Of a stretch of DNA of 64,000 bases, positions 42,459 to 52,265 are shown piece after piece (the stretch's first letter is position 1; each line of letters opens with the position of its first letter). Origin of the DNA: Nocardioides sp. 1609 (lineage in GTDB: Bacteria; Actinomycetota; Actinomycetes; Propionibacteriales; Nocardioidaceae); contig NZ_SPUJ01000003.1 of NCBI RefSeq assembly GCF_004522105.1, positions 372,001 through 436,000 of the forward strand, given 5' to 3'. The translations under genes were made by a program, and so were the position numbers. The notes under the pieces were generated by a model. That model worked only from the letters and a program-made list of their open reading frames with translations, ran no database searches and had not been told where the DNA came from.

Positions 42459-43661
42459 GTGGAACCGCTCGAGGTCGCCCCGGCCCCCGGGACCGGCCTG
42501 CGCTGGCTCACCGGCATGGCGATCGCGTTCACCGCGTTCATGGTGTTCCTCGCCGTCGGCTGCTTCGGTGCCCTCCTCGCCCGGGACCTCGACGGCCCGC
42601 AGGTGATGAGCGCCCTGGTGGTCGGTGTCGTCGGCGTGCTCGGGACGACGGCCGGGCTGCGCGGCGTCCGAGCCCTGCGCGCGGCCGCCCACCCGGTGGT
42701 CGCGCTCCGGCTCGACGCCGACGGCGTGCACCTGCACGAGGGCGCCGGCATCCCGGACCTGTCCGACGCCATCGCCTGGACGACGCTGCCGTGGCCCTGG
42801 ATCGCCTCGGTCACCCACACGTCGTTCGACCTGGCCGCGAGCAAGCGGCTGGGCGCCGACATGGCCGTCGACTGCCTCCGCTTCGCCCTGGTCGACGACG
42901 ACCTGCTCGACCAGGCCCGGTTCGAGTCGCCGACGTCGGCGATCCTGGCCGAGTGGCTCGGGCTGACGCCGCGGCAGGTCCGCGCGACGCTTCTCGGCGA
43001 GAAGGGCGCCGTCGAGCACCAGGAGGTGCTCGCCTGGCTGCGCCGCCACCGCCCCGGCCTGGCCGTGCTGACCGGCGCGACGGTGCCGTGGAGCACGAGG
43101 GCGTCCACCGACCGCTGGCCCGGCAGCCCGCGGGTCGCCGTCGTCGGGGCCCACGGCAGGCTCGGTCGGCGCGTCGTCGAGGCGCTGGCCCGCCGTGAGC
43201 CGACCCCGCCGGTCGCGATCGTGCGCAACGAGGCGCACCGTGCGCCGCTCGAGCGGCTCGGTGCCGAGGTGCGGATGCTCGACGTGGAGGAGCAGGGTGC
43301 GGGCGCGGTCGCCTCGGCCTTGCGCGGCTGCGCCGCCGTCGTGCACGTCGCGACCCCCTCGCCCGCGCACGTCGTCGAGGGTGCGCTCCGCGCCGGCGTC
43401 CAGCGCCTCGTCGTGGTGCCGCGCGTCTGGGACGGCGACGAGCAGGTCGCGGTCGCTGCCCGCAGCGGGCTCGCCTGGACGGCGTTCCGGCCCTCCGCGC
43501 TGACCGACCTGCCGGCGTCCGGCGAGGTCGACCTCGGCCTCGACGTCGTCCCGGGGCCGGTCTCGCGCGCCGACCTCGCCGAGGTCGTCGCCGCCTCGAT
43601 CCGCGACGAGGACTCCGTCGGCGAGGCCTGGCCGATCACCGGCGTCGCGTCGCCGCGCTGA
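42459..43661 (+). CDS. membrane-anchored protein with C-terminal NAD(P)-binding domain
   Basis: 400 residues from GTG 42459. Two N-terminal membrane segments (LTGMAIAFTAFMVFLAVGCFGALL and ALVVGVVGVLGTTAGLRGV) are followed by a beta-rich part (~75-200). A Rossmann-type segment starts at ~230 (VAVVGAHGRLGRRVVEALA), followed by a divided SDR-like or NmrA-like half. No YxxxK catalytic pair is seen. It lies 7 nt behind the exonuclease gene and is probably co-transcribed. Function unknown. Confidence 0.65.
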   Translation: MEPLEVAPAPGTGLRWLTGMAIAFTAFMVFLAVGCFGALLARDLDGPQVMSALVVGVVGVLGTTAGLRGVRALRAAAHPVVALRLDADGVHLHEGAGIPDLSDAIAWTTLPWPWIASVTHTSFDLAASKRLGADMAVDCLRFALVDDDLLDQARFESPTSAILAEWLGLTPRQVRATLLGEKGAVEHQEVLAWLRRHRPGLAVLTGATVPWSTRASTDRWPGSPRVAVVGAHGRLGRRVVEALARREPTPPVAIVRNEAHRAPLERLGAEVRMLDVEEQGAGAVASALRGCAAVVHVATPSPAHVVEGALRAGVQRLVVVPRVWDGDEQVAVAARSGLAWTAFRPSALTDLPASGEVDLGLDVVPGPVSRADLAEVVAASIRDEDSVGEAWPITGVASPR

Positions 43662-43721
43662 GCCGACCGCGCGTCACCACCGGCGGCGGGACGGTCGCCT
43701 CCGAGGTGCCGCACCCGTAGG

Positions 43722-46568
43722 TCAGTCGGCGAGGCCGGAGTACGCGACGACGCCCCGCTTGACCAGCCGCGTCAGCTCGCGCGCGTTGGTGCGCAGCGTC
43801 GAGCTGCCGGCGGCGTCGGCGACCTGACCCGCGAGGTCGAGCAGCTGCTTGGTCCAGCGGACGAAGTCGCCGGCGGACAGGTCGGAGGAGCCGAGCAGGT
43901 CGTCCAGGTCGTCGCCCTCGGCCCAGCGGTAGGACAGCCAGGCGAAGCCGACGTCCGGGGGACGCAGGAAGTCGAGCTTGTGCTCGCGCTCCAGCGCGTC
44001 GAGGCCGACCCACAGTCGCTGCGTCTCGTCGAGGGCGGTCCCGATGGCTCCCCCGGGCACCCGCGGCGCGCCGCCGTCGTCGGCGCGACGGGTCTCGAAG
44101 ACGAGCGCCGAGAGCGCCGAGGCGAGCCCGGACGGCGTCAGCGAGTCCCAGACCCCGAGCCGGACCGCCTCGGCGGCGACCAGGTCCATCTCGCCGTACA
44201 GCCGCATCAGGTGCCGGCCGCGGTCGGTGACCTCGTCGCCGTCGAGGTACTCCAGGGCGGTCAGCACCTCGCAGACGCGGTCGAACTGTCGCGCGACCGT
44301 GTTGGTCCGCTGCTCGATGCGCCGCCGCAGGGTGGCGGAGTCGCGGTCGAGCTTGAACCACCGCTCGGCCCACCGGGCGTGGTCCTCGCGCTCGGCGCAG
44401 CCGTGGCACGGGTGGGCCTTGAGCCGGCCGCGCAGGTCGGTGATCTCCTGCTCGACCTCCGGCGGGCGGGACCGCCGCGACGGCCCGGACGACGTCGCGC
44501 CACCGGCGCCGGGCGGCGGCGGCACCAGCCCGTGCGTCCGGTCGCGCAGCGCCGAGGCGAGGTCGCGGCGCATCTGGGGGTTGCGGCCGTTGAAGTTCTT
44601 CGGGACCTTGACCCGGTTGACCGCCGCGACCGGGGTCGGGAAGTCGATCAGCGCGAGCCGCCGTGCCTGGCGGTCGGCGGTCACGACGGAGGGCCGCGGG
44701 TTGTCGGGCGACCAGCCGGGGTCGACGACGACGGCGTACCCGGCGAACTTGCCGACCGGCACCTGGATCACGTCACCGACCTTGAGCAGGCGCAGCGACT
44801 CGATCGTCTCGGCGCGACGGTCGTTGCGGTTGCTGCGGCTGGCGGTCTTCTCGAGCTCGCCGATGCGGTGCCGCAGCCCGGCGTACTCCATGAAGTCGCC
44901 GAGGTGGCAGGTCGCGGCCTCGGCGTAGCCGGCGAGCGCGTCCTCGCCCTTCGCGAGCTGGCGGGCCAGCCCGACCACGGCCTTGTCGGCCTGGAACTGC
45001 GCGAAGGACTGCTCGAGCAGCTCGCGGGAGCGCTCCCGGCCGAACTGGTGCACCAGGTTGACCGCCATGTTGTACGACGGCCGGAACGACGACCGCAACG
45101 GGTACGTGCGCGTCGAGGCCAGGCCCGCGACCTCGCGCGGGTTCATGCCGGGCTGCCACAGCACGACCCCGTGGCCCTCGACGTCCAGCCCGCGGCGTCC
45201 GGCGCGCCCGGTGAGCTGGGTGTACTCCCCCGGCGTCATGTCGGCGTGCATCTCGCCGTTCCACTTCGACAGCTTCTCGATGACGACGGTGCGGGCGGGC
45301 ATGTTGATGCCGAGCGCCAGCGTCTCGGTGGCGAAGACGACCTTGCACAGCCCGCGCAGGTAGAGGTCCTCCACGACCTGCTTGAACGCCGGCAGCATCC
45401 CGGCGTGGTGGGCGGCCACGCCGCGCGAGAGCCCGTCGAGGAAGTCGTGGTAGCCGAGGACGTGGAGGTCCTCGGGCGGGAGGTCGCGGCACGCCGAGTC
45501 GACGTGGGCGACGATCTCGTCACGCTCCTCCGGCGTCGTCAGCCGCAGTCCGGCGCTGAGGCACTGGCTGACCGCCGCGTCGCAGCCGACCCGGCTGAAG
45601 ATGAAGTAGATGGCCGGGAGCAGGCCCTCCTTCTCGAGCCGGTCGACGACGTCGTACCGGCTCGGGATCCAGACCCGGCGCCCGTTGCCGACCTGCTTCG
45701 GGCCGCCGCTCCCGGACCCGCCGCGGTGGTGGCGCTGCCCCTTGGGCGTGCGGCGGTCCTTCAGCCGGGACGACGCCCAGTCGTCGCGGGCGATCTTCAT
45801 CAGCTCGTCGTTGACCGGGGCGCCCTCCTTGACGAAGCCGGCGGCCGCGTCGACGTCGGAGGAGGCGAAGAGGTCGAGCAGCCGTCGTCCGACCATCACG
45901 TGCTGGTAGAGCGGGACCGGGCGACGTTCCTCGACGATCGTGGTCGTCTCGCCGCGCACGGTCGCCAGCCACTCGCCGAACTCCTCGGCGTTGGAGACCG
46001 TCGCCGACAGCGACACCAGCGTCACCGAGTCGGGCAGGTGGATGATCACCTCCTCCCACACCGCACCGCGGGAGCGGTCGGCGAGGTAGTGCACCTCGTC
46101 CATCACGACGAAGCCGAGGCCGATCAGCGTGCGCGAGCCGGCGTAGAGCATGTTGCGCAGCACCTCGGTGGTCATCACCACGATCGGCGCCTCGCCGTTG
46201 ACGACGTTGTCGCCGGTGAGCAGGCCGACGTTCTCGGGGCCGTAGCGGTCGACGAGGTCGTGGTACTTCTGGTTGGAGAGGGCCTTGATCGGCGTCGTGT
46301 AGAACGCCTTGCGGCCGGTCGCCATCGCGAGGTGGATCGCGAACTCGCCGACGATCGTCTTGCCCGAGCCGGTCGGGGCCGCGACGAGGACCCCCCGGCC
46401 CTCCTCGATCTCGATGCAGGCCCGCTCCTGGAAGTCGTCGAGCGGGAAGTCGTAGTGGGCGGCGAAGTCGCGGACGACGGGGTGCCGCGCCTGCTTGCGG
46501 TACGACGCGTACCGCTCGGCGGGGGTCTGGCCGGTGTCGCTGCTGTCGCTCGTGTCGTGCGGGGGCAT
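43722..46568 (-). CDS. Ski2-like DEAD/DEAH RNA helicase
   Basis: 948 residues from ATG 46568. Walker A APTGSGKT, Walker B/DEVH motif VMDEVHYLAD, SLSATVSNAEEF and the GRAGRRG motif are intact. The C-terminal third (LTPSGLASALSALVFETRR) is the DSHCT-type domain, as in Mtr4/Ski2. It probably unwinds RNA in turnover. A 1-nt overlap (TGATG) couples it to the diacylglycerol kinase gene. Confidence 0.9.
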   Translation of the reverse strand: MPPHDTSDSSDTGQTPAERYASYRKQARHPVVRDFAAHYDFPLDDFQERACIEIEEGRGVLVAAPTGSGKTIVGEFAIHLAMATGRKAFYTTPIKALSNQKYHDLVDRYGPENVGLLTGDNVVNGEAPIVVMTTEVLRNMLYAGSRTLIGLGFVVMDEVHYLADRSRGAVWEEVIIHLPDSVTLVSLSATVSNAEEFGEWLATVRGETTTIVEERRPVPLYQHVMVGRRLLDLFASSDVDAAAGFVKEGAPVNDELMKIARDDWASSRLKDRRTPKGQRHHRGGSGSGGPKQVGNGRRVWIPSRYDVVDRLEKEGLLPAIYFIFSRVGCDAAVSQCLSAGLRLTTPEERDEIVAHVDSACRDLPPEDLHVLGYHDFLDGLSRGVAAHHAGMLPAFKQVVEDLYLRGLCKVVFATETLALGINMPARTVVIEKLSKWNGEMHADMTPGEYTQLTGRAGRRGLDVEGHGVVLWQPGMNPREVAGLASTRTYPLRSSFRPSYNMAVNLVHQFGRERSRELLEQSFAQFQADKAVVGLARQLAKGEDALAGYAEAATCHLGDFMEYAGLRHRIGELEKTASRSNRNDRRAETIESLRLLKVGDVIQVPVGKFAGYAVVVDPGWSPDNPRPSVVTADRQARRLALIDFPTPVAAVNRVKVPKNFNGRNPQMRRDLASALRDRTHGLVPPPPGAGGATSSGPSRRSRPPEVEQEITDLRGRLKAHPCHGCAEREDHARWAERWFKLDRDSATLRRRIEQRTNTVARQFDRVCEVLTALEYLDGDEVTDRGRHLMRLYGEMDLVAAEAVRLGVWDSLTPSGLASALSALVFETRRADDGGAPRVPGGAIGTALDETQRLWVGLDALEREHKLDFLRPPDVGFAWLSYRWAEGDDLDDLLGSSDLSAGDFVRWTKQLLDLAGQVADAAGSSTLRTNARELTRLVKRGVVAYSGLAD

Positions 46569-47458
46569 CAGGCAAGCACTCCTAGGGCGTCGGGGACGCA
46601 CTCGATGGTCAGCGGCAGGGGGCCGAAGCGCTCCCCGTCGGCGTACCCGACGATGCCGGGTGCGGCGACGGTGACGCGGCGGGCGCGGAACCGCTCGTAC
46701 TGCGGGTGGGTGGTGTGGGTGCCCCGGAAGAGCTTCGGGTAGGTGCGCACGAGCCCGAGGCGCGACATCGGCTTGATGACGACGACGTCGAGCAGGCCGT
46801 CGTCGAGCAGCGCGCCCTCGGCGATCCGCAGGCCGCCACCGAACGACGGACCGTTGCCGATCGCGACCAGCATCGCGTCGAGACGGACCTCGGTGCCGTC
46901 GAGGTCGAGGACGTAGGGCAGCGGGGTGAACGTCCGCAGCTCGGCCAGGGTGGCCAGGTTGTAGCGCATCTGGCCGCGGGGCCAGGTCATCGTGTTGGCC
47001 CGCTCGTTGACCACGGCGTCGAACCCGGCCGCCATCACGGTGGCGTAGTAGCGCCCGCCGGTGCGGGCCAGGTCGATCCGCCGCCGCTCCCCCGTCGCGA
47101 GGGCCCGCACGATGCGGTCGGCGGCCGCCATCGGGTCCTTGCGGGTCAGCCCGACGCAGCGCGCGACGTCGTTGCCGGTGCCGGCCGGGACGATGCCGAG
47201 TGCGGTGGACGTCGTCGCGGTCGCCTGGACGCCGAGGTTGACCATCCCGTCGCCACCGACGATCACGACCGCCTCGACGCCGTCGGCCACCGAGGCGCGC
47301 GCGAGGTCGAGCGCCTCGTCGGCGTCGCGGCCGACGAGGGAGCGCACCGTCCACCCGGCCGACCGCAACCGGGGCAGCACGCCGTCGCGCACCCGCAGCC
47401 CGGCACCCTTGCCGGCGGCGGGGTTCGTGAGGAGCGCGATCTCGCGCGACGACGACAC
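46568..47458 (-). CDS. diacylglycerol kinase-family lipid kinase
   Basis: 296 residues from GTG 47458. LLTNPAAGKGAG, VVIVGGDGMVNLGVQ and VPAGTGNDVAR are the ATP-binding and catalytic motifs of DgkB-like kinases. The second domain ends in DGERFGPLPLTIE. It phosphorylates diacylglycerol or a related lipid at the membrane. A leaderless start is likely. Overlaps the helicase gene by 1 nt. Confidence 0.9.
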   Translation of the reverse strand: MSSSREIALLTNPAAGKGAGLRVRDGVLPRLRSAGWTVRSLVGRDADEALDLARASVADGVEAVVIVGGDGMVNLGVQATATTSTALGIVPAGTGNDVARCVGLTRKDPMAAADRIVRALATGERRRIDLARTGGRYYATVMAAGFDAVVNERANTMTWPRGQMRYNLATLAELRTFTPLPYVLDLDGTEVRLDAMLVAIGNGPSFGGGLRIAEGALLDDGLLDVVVIKPMSRLGLVRTYPKLFRGTHTTHPQYERFRARRVTVAAPGIVGYADGERFGPLPLTIECVPDALGVLA

Positions 47459-47464
47459 GTGCCG

Positions 47465-47470
47465 AGCCTA
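47465..47470 (-). promoter_or_regulatory. -10 box TAGGCT, leaderless start
   Basis: Minus-strand TAGGCT ends 6 nt before GTG 47458. Confidence 0.5.
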
Positions 47471-47529
47471 GGACCTGGCGTGTGAGCCCCTCGGCACCCG
47501 CCCGGCGACCGGGTGGTGCGTGGTCGGTC

Positions 47530-47928
47530 TCAGGGTCCGACGCGCAACCGCACGGCGTACCGCGAGGGGGACGCGCCCAGCGCCTTGGCGAGGCGCCGCA
47601 CCGACTCGAGCACCGTCTCGGCCGTGAAGGTCCGGCCCGGCACCAGGATGGTCAGTCGCCCGCCGCAGGTGGCGAGACCGACCTGGCCGTGCTGCCAGGC
47701 CTGGTGGGTGCGCAACCGGGTGGCGTCGTCGGCGACCGCGGCCGGGTAGGCCTGGTCGACGGCGAGCAGGTCGCACGCGACGGGGTCGCCGCCGTCCGGC
47801 TGCAGGTGGCCGCGGACCAGGTGACCGTCGAGCCCGTCGTCGGCGGACCACGTGACGACAGCGGTGCCCAGCACCTCGGGCAGGTCGAACGGGTCGGCCG
47901 GGTCGATCGCTGGCGGGGCGGGCCTCAT
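47530..47928 (-). CDS. conserved hypothetical protein downstream of tatC
   Basis: 132 residues from ATG 47928, only 4 nt after tatC. The sequence begins PAIDPADPFDLPEVLGTAVVTW. Later it has CDLLAVDQAYPAAVAD and TRLRTHQAWQHGQVGLATC. There are no membrane segments and no known motif. It is probably co-transcribed with the Tat genes. Confidence 0.6.
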   Translation of the reverse strand: MRPAPPAIDPADPFDLPEVLGTAVVTWSADDGLDGHLVRGHLQPDGGDPVACDLLAVDQAYPAAVADDATRLRTHQAWQHGQVGLATCGGRLTILVPGRTFTAETVLESVRRLAKALGASPSRYAVRLRVGP

Positions 47929-47932
47929 GCCG

Positions 47933-48781
47933 TCACAGGTCGGACACCGCGTCGTCGTCCCAGCGGTCCGTGCCGGTGGCGGGTCGGCGCTTGCCGCGAG
48001 CCCGGTCGACCCAGCGGGCGATGACCTCGGCGACGAGGAAGAGCACCAGCATCGGCAGGGCCAGCATGATCATCGAGAACGGGTCCGTCGACGGCGTCGC
48101 CACGGCCGCGAAGATGAAGGTCCCGAGGATGATCCAGGCACGGTAGCGGCCGAGCTGCTTGCCGGTGACGACCCCCGCCAGGTTGAGCATGATCACGAAG
48201 AGCGGGATCTCGAACGAGATGCCGAAGACCAGCAGCATGCGGGTCAGGAAGCTGAAGTACTCGCCGAACTCGACGAGGTTCTCCAGGCCGTCGGGGGTGA
48301 AGCCGATCAGGACCTCAAGGCCCTTGGGCAGCACGTAGTAGCCGGTGGCGACCCCGACGAAGAAGAGCGGACCCGCGATGGCCGCGAACAGCCGGGTCCA
48401 CTTCTTCTCGCTGTCGTGCAGCCCGGGCATGATGAACGCCCAGAGCTGGTAGAGCCAGAACGGGCTGGCGACGACCAGGGCCGCGACGCCGCACAGCTTC
48501 AGCTGGAGCAGCAGCGGGCCGGTCGCGCCCTTGACGTAGGCCTGGGTCTCGGTGGACTCACCGAGCGCCTCCCGGGCGTCGTTGTAGGGCGCCAGGACGA
48601 CGTCGAGCAGCGCCTCGTAGAAGAAGAGCGAGACCGCGAACAGCACCACCAGCACGGTGACGCAGCGCACCAGCCGCCCGCGGAACTCGCGGAGGTGGTC
48701 GCCCAGGGCCATGCGGCCGTCGTCGCCGACGGGGTTGAGCGGACGGACCGAGAAGAAGCCGAGGACGCCGGAGAAGGACAC
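47933..48781 (-). CDS. tatC: Sec-independent protein translocase TatC
   Basis: 282 residues from GTG 48781. Six membrane segments and the conserved MALGDHLREFRGRLVRC and FGISFEIPLFVIMLNL mark TatC. It recognises twin-arginine signal peptides at the membrane and works with TatA encoded 26 bp upstream. An N-terminal extension of ~22 residues precedes the family start. Confidence 0.94.
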   Translation of the reverse strand: MSFSGVLGFFSVRPLNPVGDDGRMALGDHLREFRGRLVRCVTVLVVLFAVSLFFYEALLDVVLAPYNDAREALGESTETQAYVKGATGPLLLQLKLCGVAALVVASPFWLYQLWAFIMPGLHDSEKKWTRLFAAIAGPLFFVGVATGYYVLPKGLEVLIGFTPDGLENLVEFGEYFSFLTRMLLVFGISFEIPLFVIMLNLAGVVTGKQLGRYRAWIILGTFIFAAVATPSTDPFSMIMLALPMLVLFLVAEVIARWVDRARGKRRPATGTDRWDDDAVSDL

Positions 48782-48807
48782 CGCTGAGGTTGCCTACGAG
48801 GGCCCGG

Positions 48808-49083
48808 TCAGAGCGGGTCGGAGCGGCGCGCGCTGTCCGACTCGGTCGAGGGCTTCTCGACCGGCTCGATGTCCGTGGGACGCTCGATGGGCCTCGGGCG
48901 CGACGTCGTGGTGTCGTCCTCGTCGTCGTCCATCAGGCCCTTGGTCTCGGCCTTGAAGATCCGCAGCGCCCGGCCGCTCCCGCGAGCGAGCTCGGGCAGC
49001 TTGGCTGCGCCGAAGAGGAGGATGATGACGCCGAAGATGATCAGGAGCTCGGTGGTGCCCAGTCCTGCGATGAGCGGGGTCAT
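48808..49083 (-). CDS. tatA: Sec-independent protein translocase TatA
   Basis: 91 residues from ATG 49083, with GAGGA as SD. One membrane helix (LGTTELLIIFGVIILLFGAAKLPELARGSGRALRIFK) with the FGAAKLPELAR hinge and amphipathic helix is followed by an acidic tail. It forms the Tat pore with TatC. The position between pafC and tatC is conserved in actinobacteria. Confidence 0.93.
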   Translation of the reverse strand: MTPLIAGLGTTELLIIFGVIILLFGAAKLPELARGSGRALRIFKAETKGLMDDDEDDTTTSRPRPIERPTDIEPVEKPSTESDSARRSDPL

Positions 49084-49134
49084 GGCTGTCCTCACGTGTG
49101 GGTGTCGGTCGATTTCATCGTACGCGCACCCACC

Positions 49135-50160
49135 TCAGTAGAGAGCGAGGGCTGCCTGTGCGGCCGCGGTGAGCCCGGCGCCGTACGACGCGGGTGCGGT
49201 CACGGAGGCATTCGGAGCCAACCGCAGCAGCAGCCTGGTCAGCCACCGCTCGTCGGCGACCAGCAAGTCGACCTCGACGGTCCCGTCGCCCAGCGGACGG
49301 ACCGCCTCGACCGGGTAGTACTCGGTGACCCAGCGCGCCGCCGCCTCCAGGCGCAGCGTGACCAGCGTGGTCTCGTCGGAGCGCGCGAACATCCCGTCGG
49401 ACAGGTCGCGCGGTGCGGCGGGCCCGGTGACCACGGGCTCGTCGAGCACGCGGGCCCCGGCGACCCGGTCGAGCCGGAACAGCCGCGGCGCCTCGGCCGA
49501 GTGGCACCAGGCGTCGAGGTAGGTGAACCCGTCGTGACGGGCCATCCCGCGCGGGTCGACCACGCGGTGGGAGAGCTCGTCGCGGGCCGGCACGTAGTAG
49601 TCGAGCTCGACCTGCACCTGCCGCGCGACGGCGTCCTCGAGCCGCGCCGCGAGCGCCACGGCGGCGCCGTCGCTGGTGCTGTCGGGTGCGGCGTGCACCA
49701 GCCCGCCGGCGACCTGGCCGGCCGGACCGGACGCCGCGGCCGTCTCGAGCTTGGCCAGGGCTCGGTCGACGATCTCGGCGGTGTCGGGGGCCGAGCCCTC
49801 GCGCAGCGCGCGCAGCGCCACGATGACGGCGGAGGCCTCGATCGGGGTCAGCCGCAGCGGGCGCGAGAGGTAGTCGGCGTTGCTGACCCGGATGACGCCG
49901 TCGGCGAGCGCGGTGCCGCGCGCGTCCTGGAGGGCGTCGATGTCGACGTCGATCAGCTCGTCGGGGTAGCCGCCGGGCAGCCCGCACATGAAGAGGACCT
50001 TGAGGTCCCGCAGCAGCAGCTCGGGTGTGCTGCCGAGCGCCGCGGCCGCCTCGGCGAGCCGCACCGAGCCGCGGGCGTGCAGGTAGGGCACCAGGGTGAG
50101 CAGCCGGGCGACCTGCTCCTTCGCGCCGAGCCCGGACGGCGTCGAGCCCCGGTCGCTCAT
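49135..50160 (-). CDS. pafC: DNA-damage regulator PafC
   Basis: 341 residues from ATG 50160. HTH (LLTLVPYLHARGSVRLAEAAAALGS) plus WYL domain (VVDPRGMARHDGFTYLDAWCHS). With PafB it activates the LexA-independent DNA-damage response. Its start overlaps pafB (ATGA). Confidence 0.92.
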   Translation of the reverse strand: MSDRGSTPSGLGAKEQVARLLTLVPYLHARGSVRLAEAAAALGSTPELLLRDLKVLFMCGLPGGYPDELIDVDIDALQDARGTALADGVIRVSNADYLSRPLRLTPIEASAVIVALRALREGSAPDTAEIVDRALAKLETAAASGPAGQVAGGLVHAAPDSTSDGAAVALAARLEDAVARQVQVELDYYVPARDELSHRVVDPRGMARHDGFTYLDAWCHSAEAPRLFRLDRVAGARVLDEPVVTGPAAPRDLSDGMFARSDETTLVTLRLEAAARWVTEYYPVEAVRPLGDGTVEVDLLVADERWLTRLLLRLAPNASVTAPASYGAGLTAAAQAALALY

Positions 50161-51122
50161 CGGGCCAGCGCCGCGGTCAGTCGTGCGACGACCTGCTCGC
50201 GCAGCGAGGCCGGTGCCTCGACGTACACGGCGTCGCCGAAGCCGAGCACCTCGTCGGCGACGCCGACGGAGGCCCGCAGCAGCGTCAGCCGGTCCCACCC
50301 GGTGCGGGTGTCGGGGCCCTCGACGTCGGTCTCGACGGTGCCGGCCGCCCGCCGCAGCGGCAGCGCCGCGCCGGTGCGGGCGAGGACGACGACCGGCTCG
50401 GTGGACAGGTCGGGCGCCAGCCGGCGGGTGGCCGCGGCGATGTCGGTGCCCTCGGGGATGGTGTAGGCGCCGGGCTTGCCCACCTTGCGGGCCTCGCCCT
50501 GCACCCGCGAGAGCCGGAACACGCGCTCGGCGTCGCGGTCGAGGTCGAGGCCGAGCACGTACCAGCGCCCGGAGTAGCGGGTCACGCCCCACGGCTGCAG
50601 CCGGCGCACGGCGGGCACGGCGGCGCCGGTGCGCCAGTAGTCGAACTCGACGACCGTGCGCGCCACGATCGCCTCGAAGAACACGTCGAACGCCGGCTCG
50701 TCGGCCGGCAGCCGCGGCTGGGCGATCTGGAGGGCGTCGAGGTCGATCTCCGCGCCGGCAGCGGTCAGCTTGCGGACCGCCTCGGTGGTGGCCCGGGCGA
50801 GCTTCTGGTGCTCCCAGACGCGGGTCGCCAGGCCGACGACGGCGGCCTCGTCGGCGGTGAGGTCGATCTCGGGGAGCGCGAACTCGTCCGGGCTGATCCG
50901 GTAGCCGGGCTCGTCGTCGAAGAAGGCGTCGAGCTGGCCGACCTCGACCGGGACGCCGAGGCTGCGCAGCTCCTCCTTGTCGCGCTCGAACATCTTGTCG
51001 AACGCCTCGTCGGACATGCCCGGGTAGAGGATGTCGCGGATCCGGTTCTTAGGCACCAGCCGCTTCTGCACGAGCAGCATGATGAGCAGGTTCATCAGCC
51101 GCTCGGTCTTGGCTGCGCTCAT
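50157..51122 (-). CDS. pafB: DNA-damage regulator PafB
   Basis: 321 residues from ATG 51122. HTH region (AAKTERLMNLLIMLLVQKRLVPKNRIRDIL) and WYL domain (LQPWGVTRYSGRWYVLGLDLDRD) are intact. The PafBC heterodimer is thought to sense single-stranded DNA and induce repair genes. It belongs to the Pup gene neighbourhood but not to its enzymology. Confidence 0.93.
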   Translation of the reverse strand: MSAAKTERLMNLLIMLLVQKRLVPKNRIRDILYPGMSDEAFDKMFERDKEELRSLGVPVEVGQLDAFFDDEPGYRISPDEFALPEIDLTADEAAVVGLATRVWEHQKLARATTEAVRKLTAAGAEIDLDALQIAQPRLPADEPAFDVFFEAIVARTVVEFDYWRTGAAVPAVRRLQPWGVTRYSGRWYVLGLDLDRDAERVFRLSRVQGEARKVGKPGAYTIPEGTDIAAATRRLAPDLSTEPVVVLARTGAALPLRRAAGTVETDVEGPDTRTGWDRLTLLRASVGVADEVLGFGDAVYVEAPASLREQVVARLTAALAR

Positions 51123-51180
51123 CGTGGCCGTCTCGTTCCTGGTCCTGGTGGTGCCGGTCGCCGGGTCCGTCCGGCCGGTC

Positions 51181-52197
51181 TCAGACGGTGGCGAGGATGT
51201 CGACGACGAAGTACAGCGTCGACTTGGCCGGGATGCCGTTCTGCTCCTGGTCGCCGTAGCCGTCGGCCGGCGGGATCTTCAGCATCACCCGGCTGCCGAC
51301 CTTCTGGCCGACGAGGAGCTTGTCCCAGCCGGCGACCACGGTGCCGAGGCCGATGCCGGTCGCGAACGGCTCCTTGCTGAAGCTCTCGTCGAAGGGCTTC
51401 TTGCCGTCGTAGGCCTGGCCGAGGTAGTCGACGACGATCAGGTCGCCCTTCTCGACGACGTCGCCGTCACCCTCCACGACGACGTCGGCGGCCGACTTGT
51501 CGTCCTTGGCCGGGGCCGTCGCGCGCTCGAAGTCGAGCGACGTCGGGACGCCCTTGGTGTAGGTGATCGTCGGCATCCACTTCTTGGCCGGCTGGTCGGT
51601 GCTCTCGATCCCGGGCAGCGCCTCGACGTCGAGGACGTCGGCCACGAGCAGCAGGCCGTCCTCGTTGCCGATGTTCTCCTCGGCCAGGGCCGGGGAGAGC
51701 GCCAGGTCGCCGAAGATGGCGTTGGTGTCGCCGGTGACGACGATGCGGCTCCCGCGCGTGACGTCGGTGCCGATCTGCTCGGACAGGAACCCGGACACGA
51801 CGTCGCCGAGCGACTGCGGCTCGGCCGCCGGACCGGCACCGACCTTCATCTCGACGGCCGGGGCCTCCTCGCCGAAGGTGTCGACGGCGGTCTCGCGGGT
51901 GAACCCGTCGGCGAGCGCGAAGTTGACGAAGACCTTGTCACCGTCGGCGAGCGCCTCGCCGTCACCCTCGACGAGGGTCTCGGTCTCGATCGCGCCGGCC
52001 GACATGCGGTTCTTCCACTCGATGGTCGGCGCGTCACCGACGTCGCCCTCGATGGTGACCGCGTCGAGGCGGTCGGCGAACTCGATGCCGTTGCCGGGCA
52101 CGTCGGACCCGCACGCGGCCAACAGGCCGGAGACGGCGATGAGTGGCACGACAACACGTACCGGGAGAGCTGCGGGGCGACGGAGGCGTCGGAGCAC
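51181..52197 (-). CDS. FKBP-type peptidyl-prolyl isomerase lipoprotein, two domains
   Basis: 338 residues from GTG 52197 with GAAGG as SD. The signal peptide ends in the lipobox LLAAC (Cys29). The first FKBP-like domain (GDGEALADGDKVFVNFALADG) is divergent. The second (GDVVEKGDLIVVDYLGQAYDGKKPFDESF, KIPPADGYGDQEQNGIP) keeps the active-site pattern. It would help folding of exported proteins on the membrane surface. Confidence 0.9.
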   Translation of the reverse strand: MLRRLRRPAALPVRVVVPLIAVSGLLAACGSDVPGNGIEFADRLDAVTIEGDVGDAPTIEWKNRMSAGAIETETLVEGDGEALADGDKVFVNFALADGFTRETAVDTFGEEAPAVEMKVGAGPAAEPQSLGDVVSGFLSEQIGTDVTRGSRIVVTGDTNAIFGDLALSPALAEENIGNEDGLLLVADVLDVEALPGIESTDQPAKKWMPTITYTKGVPTSLDFERATAPAKDDKSAADVVVEGDGDVVEKGDLIVVDYLGQAYDGKKPFDESFSKEPFATGIGLGTVVAGWDKLLVGQKVGSRVMLKIPPADGYGDQEQNGIPAKSTLYFVVDILATV

Positions 52198-52265
52198 GTT
52201 TCAACCTTCGGGGTGGCGGACGCTGAGCGACCGAAGCCTACCTGGGCGGTGTCGGCCGTCCGCAC

